Assembly (NCBI GenBank): GCA_902771745.1
Contig: CACXYG010000001.1
Span: 1 to 29,876, forward strand
Direction: 5' to 3'
Length of the DNA: 29,876 bases
Source of the DNA: an uncultured Erysipelotrichaceae bacterium
Lineage (GTDB): Bacteria; Bacillota_I; Bacilli_A; RFN20; CAG-288
Shown: positions 7,980-17,174 of the stretch, one piece after another
How positions within the stretch are numbered: position 1 is the stretch's first letter
Layout of the letters: each line of letters begins with the position of its first letter
Notes under the pieces: generated by a model
What the model saw: only the letters and a program-made list of their open reading frames with translations
Databases searched by the model: none
What the model was told of the DNA's origin: nothing
Translations under genes and position numbers: made by a program

Positions 7980-10900
7980 ATGAAAAAGATTATTGCTGCT
8001 TTTTCCTTAACCGCCATGATGGGACTTGGCTTCTTTGGCTATTCCCATACCGACGTTGATGGTACCTTAGGTACCGAAGACAAAGGTGAGAAAACTTACC
8101 TCGTCTCCGTCGAAGGTGATGTTACCGGAACTGACGCAGAAAAAGAAGTTGCCGCGAAGAACCGCGCCGAAGTCTTAAGTAAACTTGCCCTCAAATTAGA
8201 GGAAGGTTCTTACGAGGTTACTTACGAATACGACACTGTCTTCAATGGTTTTGCCATTAAGACCACGGCTGCCAATGCCGAAATTTTAAAGAACACGATG
8301 GCTGTCTCTGACGTCTCTGTCGAGCATAAATATGCTCAGCCAGATGCTACTGTCACTGCTCCAGTCACCACCTTCTACACTGATGGTACTGTTTCTGTCA
8401 AGGAACAGAAGTTAGCCAACTACTCCGCTGAAACCATGCATGCCAGAGATGTTGATATCGAAGGCATCGTCAATGAATCTTCTCAGCAGGGTGAAGGTGT
8501 CACTGTCGGTATCTTGGATACTGGTTTATACATGAACCAGGTTGAAGGTACGACCGCTCGTGCTACCGCTGAAGCGGATAAGACTGTTGGTCCAAAGCTC
8601 AATGCTGCCGCCTTCAAGGATTTAGCCGAAGGTGTCACTAAGACTTACACCGAAGCTAATTTAAAGACCAAGACTAGAACCAATTTCACTTACATCAACT
8701 CCAAGATTCCATTCGCTTATGACTATGCTGGTGGTGATAATGATGTTGATCCAACCTTAAATGGTAGTGAACATGGTACTCACGTCGCTTCTACCGCTGT
8801 TGCCAATGGTGATGACTACACTGGTATTGCTCCAAAGGCCCAGTTAGCTGTCATGAAGGTCTTCGGTGATAATGGCGGTGGTGCTTCCACTTCTGCGATT
8901 ATCGCTGCTATCAATGATGCTGCCAATATCGGCTTAGATGTCATCAACCTTTCTTTAGGTACTGACCTTGTCGATGTCGGTGAATCCGAAGATAGTGTTG
9001 ATAATGCCTCTTATAAGGCTATCAAGGCTGCTGCCAATGCTGGTGTTATCGTCAACTTCTCTGCTGGTAACGCTGGTAAGTCCAACTTCTCCTCTGGTGA
9101 CTATTCTGACTACACCAGTGATACGGTTGAATCTGGTATCTTAGGTAGCGATGCTAACTTCGATGAAGCTAGTAACACCATCGCTTCTTCTACTCCAGAT
9201 AAGGCCTTCTATTCTTCCATTATGAACGTCAAGAATGAAAACGCCGCCACTGCTGGTGCCGTCTCCTATTCTGACCAGGTTGTCTCCTCCTCTACTCAGA
9301 CCTTCACCAAGGATAGAAAGTTAACTGACTTACTCGGTTACACCGAAGCTACTGGTATCACCTCTTTTGATCCAAACCTCAACTACTTCACCTATGATGA
9401 AACCAAGAATGTCTACAAGGCTGTTGCCGCCGATGCTGAATTCGACGCCACTGTCACTTATTATGTCCAGAACACTACCGTCGACAAGGAATACTATGTT
9501 GTTCCTGGTTATGGTACTGCTGCTGATTACGCTTTGACCGATTCCACTCATGGTGGTACTGTCGGTTCCAACGTCAAGGGTAAGATTGCTGTTATCCATC
9601 GTGGTAACACCACCTTCGTTGACAAGGTCACTCAGGCTACTGCCAATGGTGCTATTGCTGCTGTTGTCATCAACAACGATCCATCCACGACCTTCAACTT
9701 CTCTATGGCGTTTAATGACTATTCTCCAGATATCCCAGTCGTCTTCGTCTTCCAGAACTCCACTTCTACCTGGGGTGCTGCTTACTCTCAGGGTAGTATG
9801 AACTTAATGGTCAACTCTGTTGCTACTGCCGCTGATGGTAACACCGTTTCTTCCTTCTCCTCTGATGGTCCTTCCTCCAACTTGGATATCGGTCCAACCA
9901 TCGCTGCTCCTGGTACCTTGATCATGGGTGCCGTCAACGCCACTGCTTCTAACACTGGCGAAAACTCTGTCTCTAACTTATATGGTTATGAGAACCTGTC
10001 CGGTACTTCTATGGCTGCGCCAAACCTCTCTGGTGCTATGGCTCTTGCCTTAGGTGAAAAGAAGGTTGGTACCACTGATGAAGAATATGCTGAAATCAAG
10101 AAGACACTTTCCATGAAGGCTATGTCTACTGCTGATCAGCTTATCGATGGTACTAAGGAAAGTGAAAACTCTCCAAGAATGCAGGGTTCTGGCCGTATCA
10201 ACGTCCAAAGCTTGTTGACTGCTGATTCTTATGTCACTGTTGAAAACGATGACGATGATGATTTCGGCAATACACTTCAGGCTAAGGCTGAATTAAAGAA
10301 TTCTGGCGATTTATATGTCAAGGATGCTGATTTCAGTGCTGATACCACTCCTGACTATGTCGAATTCGAATACACCATTCATAACGATTCCAACAAGGCT
10401 AAGACCTACAACGCTTCCATGTCTGTCATGATTCCACAGTTGAGAATCCAGGTCACTCATGATGCCTATGCTGCTGAAGAGGATAATTCCAGATTGGAAG
10501 AAGTCGGCTATAACAGCTCTGTCATCTTCAATGAAGATGATCTTGAAACCTATCCAACCTTCGTTGGTACTCCAACCATGTCTGTCCGTGATGACACCGT
10601 CACCAAGGATGGCACTGGTGAAGCTGGTTACACCACCGATCACGCTGGTGATAAGACTGTCACTGTTTCTGCTAACAGCACTGTTACTGCTACTGCCAAG
10701 ATCAGAATCGATGATCTTGCTTTCTCCAAGGATTGGAAAGACAGCAAGGTTGAAAACTTCTCTGGCACCTTAAAAGAATATATCTCTAAGTATTTCTCCA
10801 AGTCCGGTGGTACCTTTGTTGAAGGTTTCCTCAAGTTAGAAGAAACTTCTGACACTGCCGATCTTGAAACCTTAACTGTTCCATACATGGGCTTCTATGG

Positions 10901-12389
10901 TGATTTCACTGTCGCTGATGCTGTCGAACCATTCGACTTCGAAAAGGAATCTGCTACTACCTATAATAATGGTACGAAGTACAACCTCAACTATCACATC
11001 TACAACTCTGATTTGACTGATAACTATCTCAAGCATCTCAATGCTCAGTATGCTAAGCCAAATGCTTACACTGGTTCCACCATCAATGCTACTGGTTCTG
11101 CTTTAAATTCCACCACACTCAACAGCATTGGTAACTTCGAACCCTCTCCATTGCCAAACGGTTCTTCCTTCTTATCTGTCACTGGTAGTGAAGCAAACCA
11201 TCTCTATGCTGGTGCCGAGGGTGTTTCTGACCATCTTAACGTCTTCTTCTTTGTCAATCGTTCCATCTCTGTTGGTACTTACACCATCAAAGATGCTTCC
11301 GGTAACACTGTTAGAAATGGTACTGGTACCATCCAGAACTTAATGCCATACAACGGTTCTTACAACTTGACTACCGCTTATGGTATGGTCAAGTCTTGGT
11401 TAACTCAGGATGAAAATGGTTATGCCATGAATAGAGGTTATGCTTCTATCGACTTATCCAGGGTTGCCGAAGGTGACTACACGCTTGAATTCTCCTTCAC
11501 CTTAAAGGGTGCTAAGGAAGCTGATGGCACTGCTGCCGTTCAGACTAAGACTTATGCTTTAACTGTTGATAAGACTATGCCAGAACTTGTTTCTGCCAGC
11601 ATCGAGACCAACTCTTCTGGTACTACTAAGTTCTTGAGCATCCAGGCTAAGGGTGCTAACAACACCATCTCTGTCGGTGGTGTCAACTACACTGGTACTT
11701 TAGTTGATGGTTCTACTGATCTCTACACCACTCGTGCTAGATTAAGCAGTTCTCTCATCGATAAGGATAAGGCTACTGTCGGTTTGACTGACTTCGCTCA
11801 TAACGAAATCACTCTCATCATCCATCCATCCGACTTAACCTTCTCTGTCGCTTCTACCTTCTTCACTGATAAGAACGACTATGTCATCACTGAAATCGAT
11901 CCAGTCAACCATATGTTCACGATTGAAATCTTGGACAAGAATGGTGACACCATTGATCCAGACGATATCAAGGCTGATTATGTCGTCTACATCCAGTTAG
12001 CTACTGGCTTAGATGTCAACGATATTATCGTCTCTATCGACTCTGTCGATTCCACTGACTTCACTTACGATGCTTCTACCGGCTTGTTAGCTATCAACAT
12101 GCCAAAGGATTCCATGTCCTTCTCCATCAACCAAACTCCAGGTAAGCAGTCTGGTGGTGATACATCTTCTACTGGCTCCTCTAACACTTCTTCTTCTACT
12201 GAGACTTCCAGCAATACTTCTGCTGAAACTTCCAGCAACAACTCTTCTACCTCTGAGGGAACTTCTTCCTCTGGTGAAGAAAAGAAGGGCGGCTGCGGTG
12301 GTTCTATCATCGCTGCTACTTCTACTGTCGGTGCCATCGCCTTATTAGGTGCTGGTCTCGCTCTCAAGAAGAGAAAAGAAGATAAGTAA
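7980..12389 (+). CDS. cell-surface subtilisin-like serine protease (S8, lactocepin/C5a-peptidase type)
   Basis: This 1469-residue secreted protease probably digests extracellular protein. A signal peptide (about 1-21) is followed by an I9-type propeptide (~33-115). The catalytic triad is Asp180 in VGILDTGL, His265 in SEHGTHVAST and Ser677 in LSGTSMAAP; NFSAGNAG supplies the oxyanion Asn. The long His-Ser distance is explained by a protease-associated (PA) domain at ~510-571 containing KGKIAVIHRGN. An Fn3-like domain follows (~780-920), then beta-rich stalk sequence. The C-terminus is odd: a Ser/Thr linker (~1391-1435), then KKGGCGGSIIAA with Cys1439, a hydrophobic helix and KKRKEDK. There is no LPXTG. 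This layout resembles the tripartite GlyGly-CTERM and MYXO-CTERM sorting signals, so cleavage and anchoring at this point is plausible but inferred. Codon use is strongly biased, suggesting high expression. A cre box lies upstream and a strong hairpin follows. Confidence 0.92.
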   Translation: MKKIIAAFSLTAMMGLGFFGYSHTDVDGTLGTEDKGEKTYLVSVEGDVTGTDAEKEVAAKNRAEVLSKLALKLEEGSYEVTYEYDTVFNGFAIKTTAANAEILKNTMAVSDVSVEHKYAQPDATVTAPVTTFYTDGTVSVKEQKLANYSAETMHARDVDIEGIVNESSQQGEGVTVGILDTGLYMNQVEGTTARATAEADKTVGPKLNAAAFKDLAEGVTKTYTEANLKTKTRTNFTYINSKIPFAYDYAGGDNDVDPTLNGSEHGTHVASTAVANGDDYTGIAPKAQLAVMKVFGDNGGGASTSAIIAAINDAANIGLDVINLSLGTDLVDVGESEDSVDNASYKAIKAAANAGVIVNFSAGNAGKSNFSSGDYSDYTSDTVESGILGSDANFDEASNTIASSTPDKAFYSSIMNVKNENAATAGAVSYSDQVVSSSTQTFTKDRKLTDLLGYTEATGITSFDPNLNYFTYDETKNVYKAVAADAEFDATVTYYVQNTTVDKEYYVVPGYGTAADYALTDSTHGGTVGSNVKGKIAVIHRGNTTFVDKVTQATANGAIAAVVINNDPSTTFNFSMAFNDYSPDIPVVFVFQNSTSTWGAAYSQGSMNLMVNSVATAADGNTVSSFSSDGPSSNLDIGPTIAAPGTLIMGAVNATASNTGENSVSNLYGYENLSGTSMAAPNLSGAMALALGEKKVGTTDEEYAEIKKTLSMKAMSTADQLIDGTKESENSPRMQGSGRINVQSLLTADSYVTVENDDDDDFGNTLQAKAELKNSGDLYVKDADFSADTTPDYVEFEYTIHNDSNKAKTYNASMSVMIPQLRIQVTHDAYAAEEDNSRLEEVGYNSSVIFNEDDLETYPTFVGTPTMSVRDDTVTKDGTGEAGYTTDHAGDKTVTVSANSTVTATAKIRIDDLAFSKDWKDSKVENFSGTLKEYISKYFSKSGGTFVEGFLKLEETSDTADLETLTVPYMGFYGDFTVADAVEPFDFEKESATTYNNGTKYNLNYHIYNSDLTDNYLKHLNAQYAKPNAYTGSTINATGSALNSTTLNSIGNFEPSPLPNGSSFLSVTGSEANHLYAGAEGVSDHLNVFFFVNRSISVGTYTIKDASGNTVRNGTGTIQNLMPYNGSYNLTTAYGMVKSWLTQDENGYAMNRGYASIDLSRVAEGDYTLEFSFTLKGAKEADGTAAVQTKTYALTVDKTMPELVSASIETNSSGTTKFLSIQAKGANNTISVGGVNYTGTLVDGSTDLYTTRARLSSSLIDKDKATVGLTDFAHNEITLIIHPSDLTFSVASTFFTDKNDYVITEIDPVNHMFTIEILDKNGDTIDPDDIKADYVVYIQLATGLDVNDIIVSIDSVDSTDFTYDASTGLLAINMPKDSMSFSINQTPGKQSGGDTSSTGSSNTSSSTETSSNTSAETSSNNSSTSEGTSSSGEEKKGGCGGSIIAATSTVGAIALLGAGLALKKRKEDK

Positions 12390-12408
12390 AATTCTTCAAA
12401 AAACACTT

Positions 12409-12440
12409 GCAAAAGCCTTGGTTTTTTCCAAGGCTTTTGC
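12409..12440 (+). terminator. 13-bp hairpin after the protease gene
   Basis: GCAAAAGCCTTGG, a loop of six T, and CCAAGGCTTTTGC form a perfect stem 20 bases after the protease stop. No separate T-run follows, but the 3' arm ends in CTTTTGC. It may be a partial terminator allowing some read-through to the next gene, whose Shine-Dalgarno begins 8 bases later. Confidence 0.65.
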
Positions 12441-12458
12441 TGTCAATAGGAGGTAATC

Positions 12459-12851
12459 ATGTTACTGACTAACGATCTTAAAAAGAACATCGCTTCCTGG
12501 TTGATTGCCGTTATGGTAGTCGTAGCCTTTATTTTGCCGATGTATTTTTTAACTAAGTGGAGTTGGAGCAACATCATGCTTGTCCCCGGCGCTTTATATC
12601 TCGCTTATGTCGGACTAAGATGGGTGGCTCGTTTTGGTACATTTGACATCTTCAGTTATCAGTTTGTGAACCTGTTTTCTTCATTCAGAAAAGGTGCTCC
12701 TAAAAAGTACAATGATGCCTACGAATACAAATCTCATATGACGGAGCAAAGAGAGAACAAACCGATGGTCTGGCTTCCTTGGCTCACTGTTGGGGCAATT
12801 TGCATGATATTATGCGTTGTTTTCTCATTTTTTCCAGAATTAGGCAGATAG
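12459..12851 (+). CDS. small membrane protein, DUF3899-like
   Basis: This 130-residue protein has three hydrophobic segments: about 12-31, 38-57 and 103-125. Between the second and third is a polar cytosolic loop with GTFDIFSYQF, RKGAPKKY and EYKSHM. This pattern (paired N-terminal helices, a G-x-FD-x-x-SY motif, a basic loop with Tyr and a last helix) resembles the DUF3899 family of Firmicutes, known only as a membrane protein of unknown role. The start is fixed by AGGAGGT at 12448-12454. It lies between the protease hairpin and the opp promoter, so it may depend on read-through. A CcpA-like half-site begins 3 bases after its TAG stop. Confidence 0.7.
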   Translation: MLLTNDLKKNIASWLIAVMVVVAFILPMYFLTKWSWSNIMLVPGALYLAYVGLRWVARFGTFDIFSYQFVNLFSSFRKGAPKKYNDAYEYKSHMTEQRENKPMVWLPWLTVGAICMILCVVFSFFPELGR

Positions 12852-12853
12852 GC

Positions 12854-12867
12854 TGTAAGCGCTTTTC
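12854..12867 (+). promoter_or_regulatory. cre-like site upstream of oppA
   Basis: TGTAAGCGCTTTTC matches TGNAANCGNWNNCW except that the 13th base is T and the 14th is C. The strong half TGTAAGCGCTT is intact. It lies about 45 bases upstream of the predicted opp -35 box. Confidence 0.45.
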
Positions 12868-12910
12868 TTTTGATTTTCCCTTTATTTAAAGTTACTTAAA
12901 ATTTCTATTG

Positions 12911-12938
12911 TTGACTATGAAATATTATTTTATAAAAT
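12911..12938 (+). promoter_or_regulatory. promoter of the opp operon
   Basis: TTGACT (12911-12916) and TAAAAT (12933-12938) are separated by 16 bases and lie about 75 bases before the oppA ATG. The -10 box sits inside the AT palindrome at 12921-12944, so a bound repressor there would block the polymerase. Confidence 0.5.
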
Positions 12939-12944
12939 AATATT
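12921..12944. repeat. 24-base perfect AT palindrome over the opp promoter
   Basis: A perfect inverted repeat of two 12-base arms (AATATTATTTTA and its complement) contains only A and T. It overlaps the spacer and -10 box of the predicted opp promoter. It may be an operator, or simply low-complexity AT sequence. No T-run or GC-rich stem makes it a terminator. Confidence 0.5.
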
Positions 12945-13011
12945 GCTATATTCTCTCCCAAAAAACCACGTTTTTTCGGTGTAATCATAACCCCAAAAGG
13001 AGGTATTTATT

Positions 13012-16000
13012 ATGAAAACTATGAAAAAAGCTTTTGCTTCTATGGCTCTTTTGTCCATCGCACTTTTAGCATCCTGCGGTGGCGAAACTTCCAGCGCTGG
13101 TAGAACTTCTTCCGCTGGTGGTACCAGTTCCGGTACCAGTACTTCTGTCGACACTTCTTCCTCTGCTGATGATGGTGAAGAACTTGTCGTTCGTTACAAA
13201 GGCGAATCTCTTTATGAAAATGGCACTGCCGCCAAGATCACTGTTGGCGATAATGCCGCTATGTTGGTTGCCGAAACAGCTGGCACTGCTTTTGAAAGCT
13301 CTGATGCTGAAGTTCTTGCTGTTTCCAGCAATGGTAAGCTTACCGCCAAGAAGGCCGGTACTGCTACCATCACCGCTACTGCTGGCACTGCCAAGTTGAC
13401 CATCAACTTCACTGTCACTGATAGCACTGTTGCTGCTCAGGGTCATTCCTACACAGCAGTTGATTATGAAGAAAAGGGCAGAGCCTTAGCCGCTTTGGAA
13501 AAGTATGCCGTCGATAATTATCTTACCGGTATCACTATTTTCTCCGATGGTTCTAAGGTTGCTTATAATGGTCGTTACACTCCAGAGCCAAAGTCTTACA
13601 TCAACGGTTATGGTTGGGGTACCATGCGTGAAGGTAAGTTAGATTCTGCTTTAACAAAAGCTTTATCTGGTAAGACCACCTATTACAATATCGGTACGAC
13701 TTCTTTACCAGCTCATGCCAATGCCATGAACGCTTCTGGTAGCGACGTCTCTACCGTCTATGATTACATTGCTAATGCTTATTATGCCACTCGTATGAAT
13801 CAGACTTCTGATGGTTACGAATGGTATCCATCCTTAGCCAAGGATGAAAAGCCAATTCCAGTTGAAGAGCCAACTGAACTTAACGCCGATGGCTCTGTCA
13901 AGACTCCTGGTGCTGCTATTTCTTCCACGGATGCTAGATATAACAACAACAGAAGATGGAGAATTCATGTTCGTACTGGTTCTCAGGCCGAAGGCGGTCT
14001 TGTCTATAGAACTGGTTCCAAGAATTCCTTCACCTCTGCTTATGACAAGAAGGAAGTAAAACTTGAAGATTACATCACTCCTCTCAAGTTTATGCTCACT
14101 GCTTGGAATGGTCAGTATCGTGGTGCTGAACTTACCACTGGTGTTTCTGGCTTCACTGGTTCTGCCACCTACTTCAACTTCACTTCTAACGATCCTGAAG
14201 ATGGTACCATCTGGGATGAGAAGGCCTGGAACAAGTACATGGGTGCTAACATCTACACCGGCACGGATGCTGATGGCGACTTCATCGAATTCAACCTCCT
14301 TGAAGATTGTACTCAGTTCTATGCTATGTACTATCTCTCCAGCTCCTTATATTCTCCATTACCAGCTGACTTCATCTCTCACTGGGGTGGCAACTATTTA
14401 GGTAAGAACAACTCCGAACAGGGTGTTACCACCTTAGATACCATGTTGGCTACTGGTCCATACTATATTGAAGAATGGGACAACACCAAAGTCATCAACT
14501 TCAAGAAGAACGATGAGTACTTCTGGAAGCAGGATAGCTGGGAGGTCTTAGGTACTACCATCACCAGAGATGTCTACAACATCGACGGTATCTCTTATAA
14601 CTACATCGGTGATGCTTCTCAGTTGAAGCAGCACTTCTTAGCCGGCGAAACCGACTCCTATGGTCCAAAGCCAGAAGACTTAAAGACTGGTGGCGACTTC
14701 GCTACTTCTTCTGGTGAAAAAGATGGCGTTAAGTGGAGATTATATGAAACCAAGGGTGACTCCAACTTCAAGTTGAATGTCAACGCTCAGTCCGAAAAGG
14801 ATTGGATCAAGCGTTTCGGTAAACAGGGTACTAATGCTCAGGTTGGCTACTCCACCAAAACCTGGACTAAGTTAAATAAGAACCTTGATAACAAGACTCC
14901 AGAGACTGCTATCAAGCCATACATGAACAACATCCACTTCCTCAATTTCTTATCCTTCGCTATCAACAGACAGGAAATCTGCGAAGCTCGTGGTTCTGTT
15001 CCAACTCAGGAATACTTATCTGATAACTACCTTATCGATCCAGAACAGGGTGTCTCCTATAACTCTACTGATGCTCATAAGGCTGTCTTAGCTGATAGAT
15101 ACAATGACACTTATGGTTTCTCTGAAACCTATGCCAAGGCCGAACTTGAAAAAGCCTTCGAAGAAGTCATCTTCCCATTAGGTTCCAATGGTGCCTTCAA
15201 CTCTAAGTCTGGTAGCGCTGGTGCTGGTTCTGCTTCCAACCCATGGATCGTTCCAATCGATATGGAATGGATGAACACCAACGATAAGTCTGATTACTCT
15301 GATGTCTTCACTTATGTTAAGAAGATTTTCAAAGAAGTTTCTGATGAACAGTATGGTTCCAACTATGAACTTGCAATCAATGAAACTAACGGTAACTCCG
15401 ACTATCAGCAGGTTTACAACTTAATGAAGCAGGGTCAGTTTGACTTAGGCTTCGGCTCTATCTCTGGTAACGCTCTTAACCCACTCAACTTCTTAGAAGT
15501 CTTAAAATCTGATAACTCCTCCACCTTCACTTTGAACTGGGGTCCAGATACTGATGTTGTCGGTGCTGGTCTCTACTCTGGTGCTGATGCTTATAAGAAC
15601 AAGATCATCTATGATGGCAAACAGTGGTCCTTCGATGGTTTATGGGCTGCCGCTGATAAGGGTGCTATCCTTGATGGTTCTGGTAATGTCGCCGAAGCTC
15701 AGAACGTTTCTACTGGTGGCTTCACCGGTGGTAAGAAGTATCAGTCCGTCAATACTACTAATAGTACTATCACCTACAAGATCAGCTTCAAGCAGTTGAT
15801 TGAAGCTGGTGCTGCCTCTATCAAGTTGAAACTCTCCAACGCTTCTGCTGATACCGGCTGGGAAACCTTCACCGTCAACTACGACGAAGATGGCGCTACT
15901 AAGCTCACTACTGATTCCAATGGTGTTGTTGAACTTACCGTTGGTAGCCAGTACAACTATGCCGATGGCAGCACTAACGCTGCTGAAAACGTCACCGTCA

Positions 16001-16122
16001 CTATCACCTATTCTGGTACTTTACAGAACCATACTGCTAATGGTATTACCCAATTAACGAAGAACTTCACTGACACCATGAATCTTCTCACTTACACCGG
16101 TTATACCGCTGCTCAAAAATAA
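13012..16122 (+). CDS. oppA: oligopeptide ABC transporter substrate-binding lipoprotein
   Basis: This is a 1036-residue family 5 extracellular solute-binding protein, which captures oligopeptides outside the membrane and delivers them to OppBC. The lipobox ALLASC gives lipidated Cys22, followed by a Ser/Thr linker with repeated TSS. Residues ~58-137 resemble a bacterial Ig-like (Big2) domain, ending in AKKAGTATITATAGTAKLTI. The binding domain begins near 145; TGPYYIEEWD near 480 and LSFAINRQEICEAR near 640 are typical. It is almost twice the usual OppA length (~550): besides the Ig-like domain there are long insertions and a C-terminal beta-rich stretch near 900-1025. The start is fixed by AGGAGGT at 12998-13004. 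It is the first gene of a close-packed operon with the permeases and ATPases. Codon bias is strong, as usual for an abundant binding protein. Confidence 0.92.
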   Translation: MKTMKKAFASMALLSIALLASCGGETSSAGRTSSAGGTSSGTSTSVDTSSSADDGEELVVRYKGESLYENGTAAKITVGDNAAMLVAETAGTAFESSDAEVLAVSSNGKLTAKKAGTATITATAGTAKLTINFTVTDSTVAAQGHSYTAVDYEEKGRALAALEKYAVDNYLTGITIFSDGSKVAYNGRYTPEPKSYINGYGWGTMREGKLDSALTKALSGKTTYYNIGTTSLPAHANAMNASGSDVSTVYDYIANAYYATRMNQTSDGYEWYPSLAKDEKPIPVEEPTELNADGSVKTPGAAISSTDARYNNNRRWRIHVRTGSQAEGGLVYRTGSKNSFTSAYDKKEVKLEDYITPLKFMLTAWNGQYRGAELTTGVSGFTGSATYFNFTSNDPEDGTIWDEKAWNKYMGANIYTGTDADGDFIEFNLLEDCTQFYAMYYLSSSLYSPLPADFISHWGGNYLGKNNSEQGVTTLDTMLATGPYYIEEWDNTKVINFKKNDEYFWKQDSWEVLGTTITRDVYNIDGISYNYIGDASQLKQHFLAGETDSYGPKPEDLKTGGDFATSSGEKDGVKWRLYETKGDSNFKLNVNAQSEKDWIKRFGKQGTNAQVGYSTKTWTKLNKNLDNKTPETAIKPYMNNIHFLNFLSFAINRQEICEARGSVPTQEYLSDNYLIDPEQGVSYNSTDAHKAVLADRYNDTYGFSETYAKAELEKAFEEVIFPLGSNGAFNSKSGSAGAGSASNPWIVPIDMEWMNTNDKSDYSDVFTYVKKIFKEVSDEQYGSNYELAINETNGNSDYQQVYNLMKQGQFDLGFGSISGNALNPLNFLEVLKSDNSSTFTLNWGPDTDVVGAGLYSGADAYKNKIIYDGKQWSFDGLWAAADKGAILDGSGNVAEAQNVSTGGFTGGKKYQSVNTTNSTITYKISFKQLIEAGAASIKLKLSNASADTGWETFTVNYDEDGATKLTTDSNGVVELTVGSQYNYADGSTNAAENVTVTITYSGTLQNHTANGITQLTKNFTDTMNLLTYTGYTAAQK

Positions 16123-16133
16123 ACAGCAAAAAA

Positions 16134-17174
16134 ATGCCTTATATCGTTAAATACTCACTCAAACGTATCATCTTATTACTGATAACCACATTCATCATTT
16201 TGTCGGTTACGTTCTTCTTGGTCAAAATGCTCCCTGATAGTGCTATGCCTACCAGTGAGCAGGCCATGTTGAGCTACTGCCAGAATCAGTTCTATGAAGG
16301 TTTCTTTGAAAGATTGACCACCGCGTCAGATTCTCTTGGCGAACCGGTCATGGTTTATAATGGTCCGACAATCACGTACTATTTCTACCATAAGCCAATC
16401 ATTCAACAGTATTTTGCATGGTTAACGGGTATCTTCACTAAGTGGAACTGGGGTGTCAGTTCCGCTATCTCTCCAGGTAATAGCGCTATGGCTATCATCT
16501 TGGAAAGAATCAAGCCGTCTATCTTAATCAACGTCTTCGCAATGCTCATCTCTGTCCCACTCGGTTTCGTCTTTGGTATTATTGCTGCGTTGAAGAAGAA
16601 CAAGTGGCAGGATAACGTGATCTCCACCACGATTATGGTTATGATCTCTGTTCCATCCTTTGTCACGATTTCCTTATTGATGTTATGGCTGTCTTATACA
16701 GCTAAAGTATTACCAACACAATGGCCAACTCAGGGTGAGATTGGAGACTACGCACAAGCGATGGTCATTCCAGTTTTCTCCTTATGTTTTGGTACGATTG
16801 CTGGTTTTACTCGTTATACTCGTGCAGAACTTACGGAAGTCATGTCCTCGGAATTCTTGCTTTTGGCAAGAACCAAGGGCTTATCCCGTAGACAATGCAT
16901 CGTCAGACACGCACTACGTAACTCCATGGTTCCGATTGTCCCTATGATCATCGGTGAATTCGTCGGTATCTTATCCGGCTCCATGATTTTGGAACAACTC
17001 TACAACATCCCTGGTATTGGTAGCTTGTTTGTCAATTGTATCAGCTCTCGAGACTACAACGTCTTGTTAGTTGATATGGCTGTTTATACGACGATCGGTT
17101 TATTAGCGAACTTATTAGTTGACTTAAGTTATGGTATTATCGATCCTCGTATCAGAATGGGAGCCAAGGCATAA
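16134..17174 (+). CDS. oppB: oligopeptide ABC transporter permease
   Basis: This is a 346-residue inner-membrane permease of the binding-protein-dependent type. The N-terminus (YSLKRIILLLITTFIILSVT) holds TM1. A polar extracytoplasmic loop follows at ~35-110, then five more helices. The EAA loop that docks on the ATPase is at ~239-268 (EFLLLARTKGLSRRQCIVRH), and LEQLYNIPGIGSLF near 286-299 is the family's C-terminal signature. Length is near normal; the first loop is somewhat long. It starts 11 bases after oppA with no visible Shine-Dalgarno, so it is probably translated by coupling. Its stop codon shares one base with the ATG of oppC. Confidence 0.93.
   Translation: MPYIVKYSLKRIILLLITTFIILSVTFFLVKMLPDSAMPTSEQAMLSYCQNQFYEGFFERLTTASDSLGEPVMVYNGPTITYYFYHKPIIQQYFAWLTGIFTKWNWGVSSAISPGNSAMAIILERIKPSILINVFAMLISVPLGFVFGIIAALKKNKWQDNVISTTIMVMISVPSFVTISLLMLWLSYTAKVLPTQWPTQGEIGDYAQAMVIPVFSLCFGTIAGFTRYTRAELTEVMSSEFLLLARTKGLSRRQCIVRHALRNSMVPIVPMIIGEFVGILSGSMILEQLYNIPGIGSLFVNCISSRDYNVLLVDMAVYTTIGLLANLLVDLSYGIIDPRIRMGAKA

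Noticed and set aside
12960..12976. AAAAAAC...GTTTTTT hairpin before oppA
   Set aside because: The 7-bp stem is almost all A-T and sits between promoter and gene, so terminator function is not supported. It may be chance.
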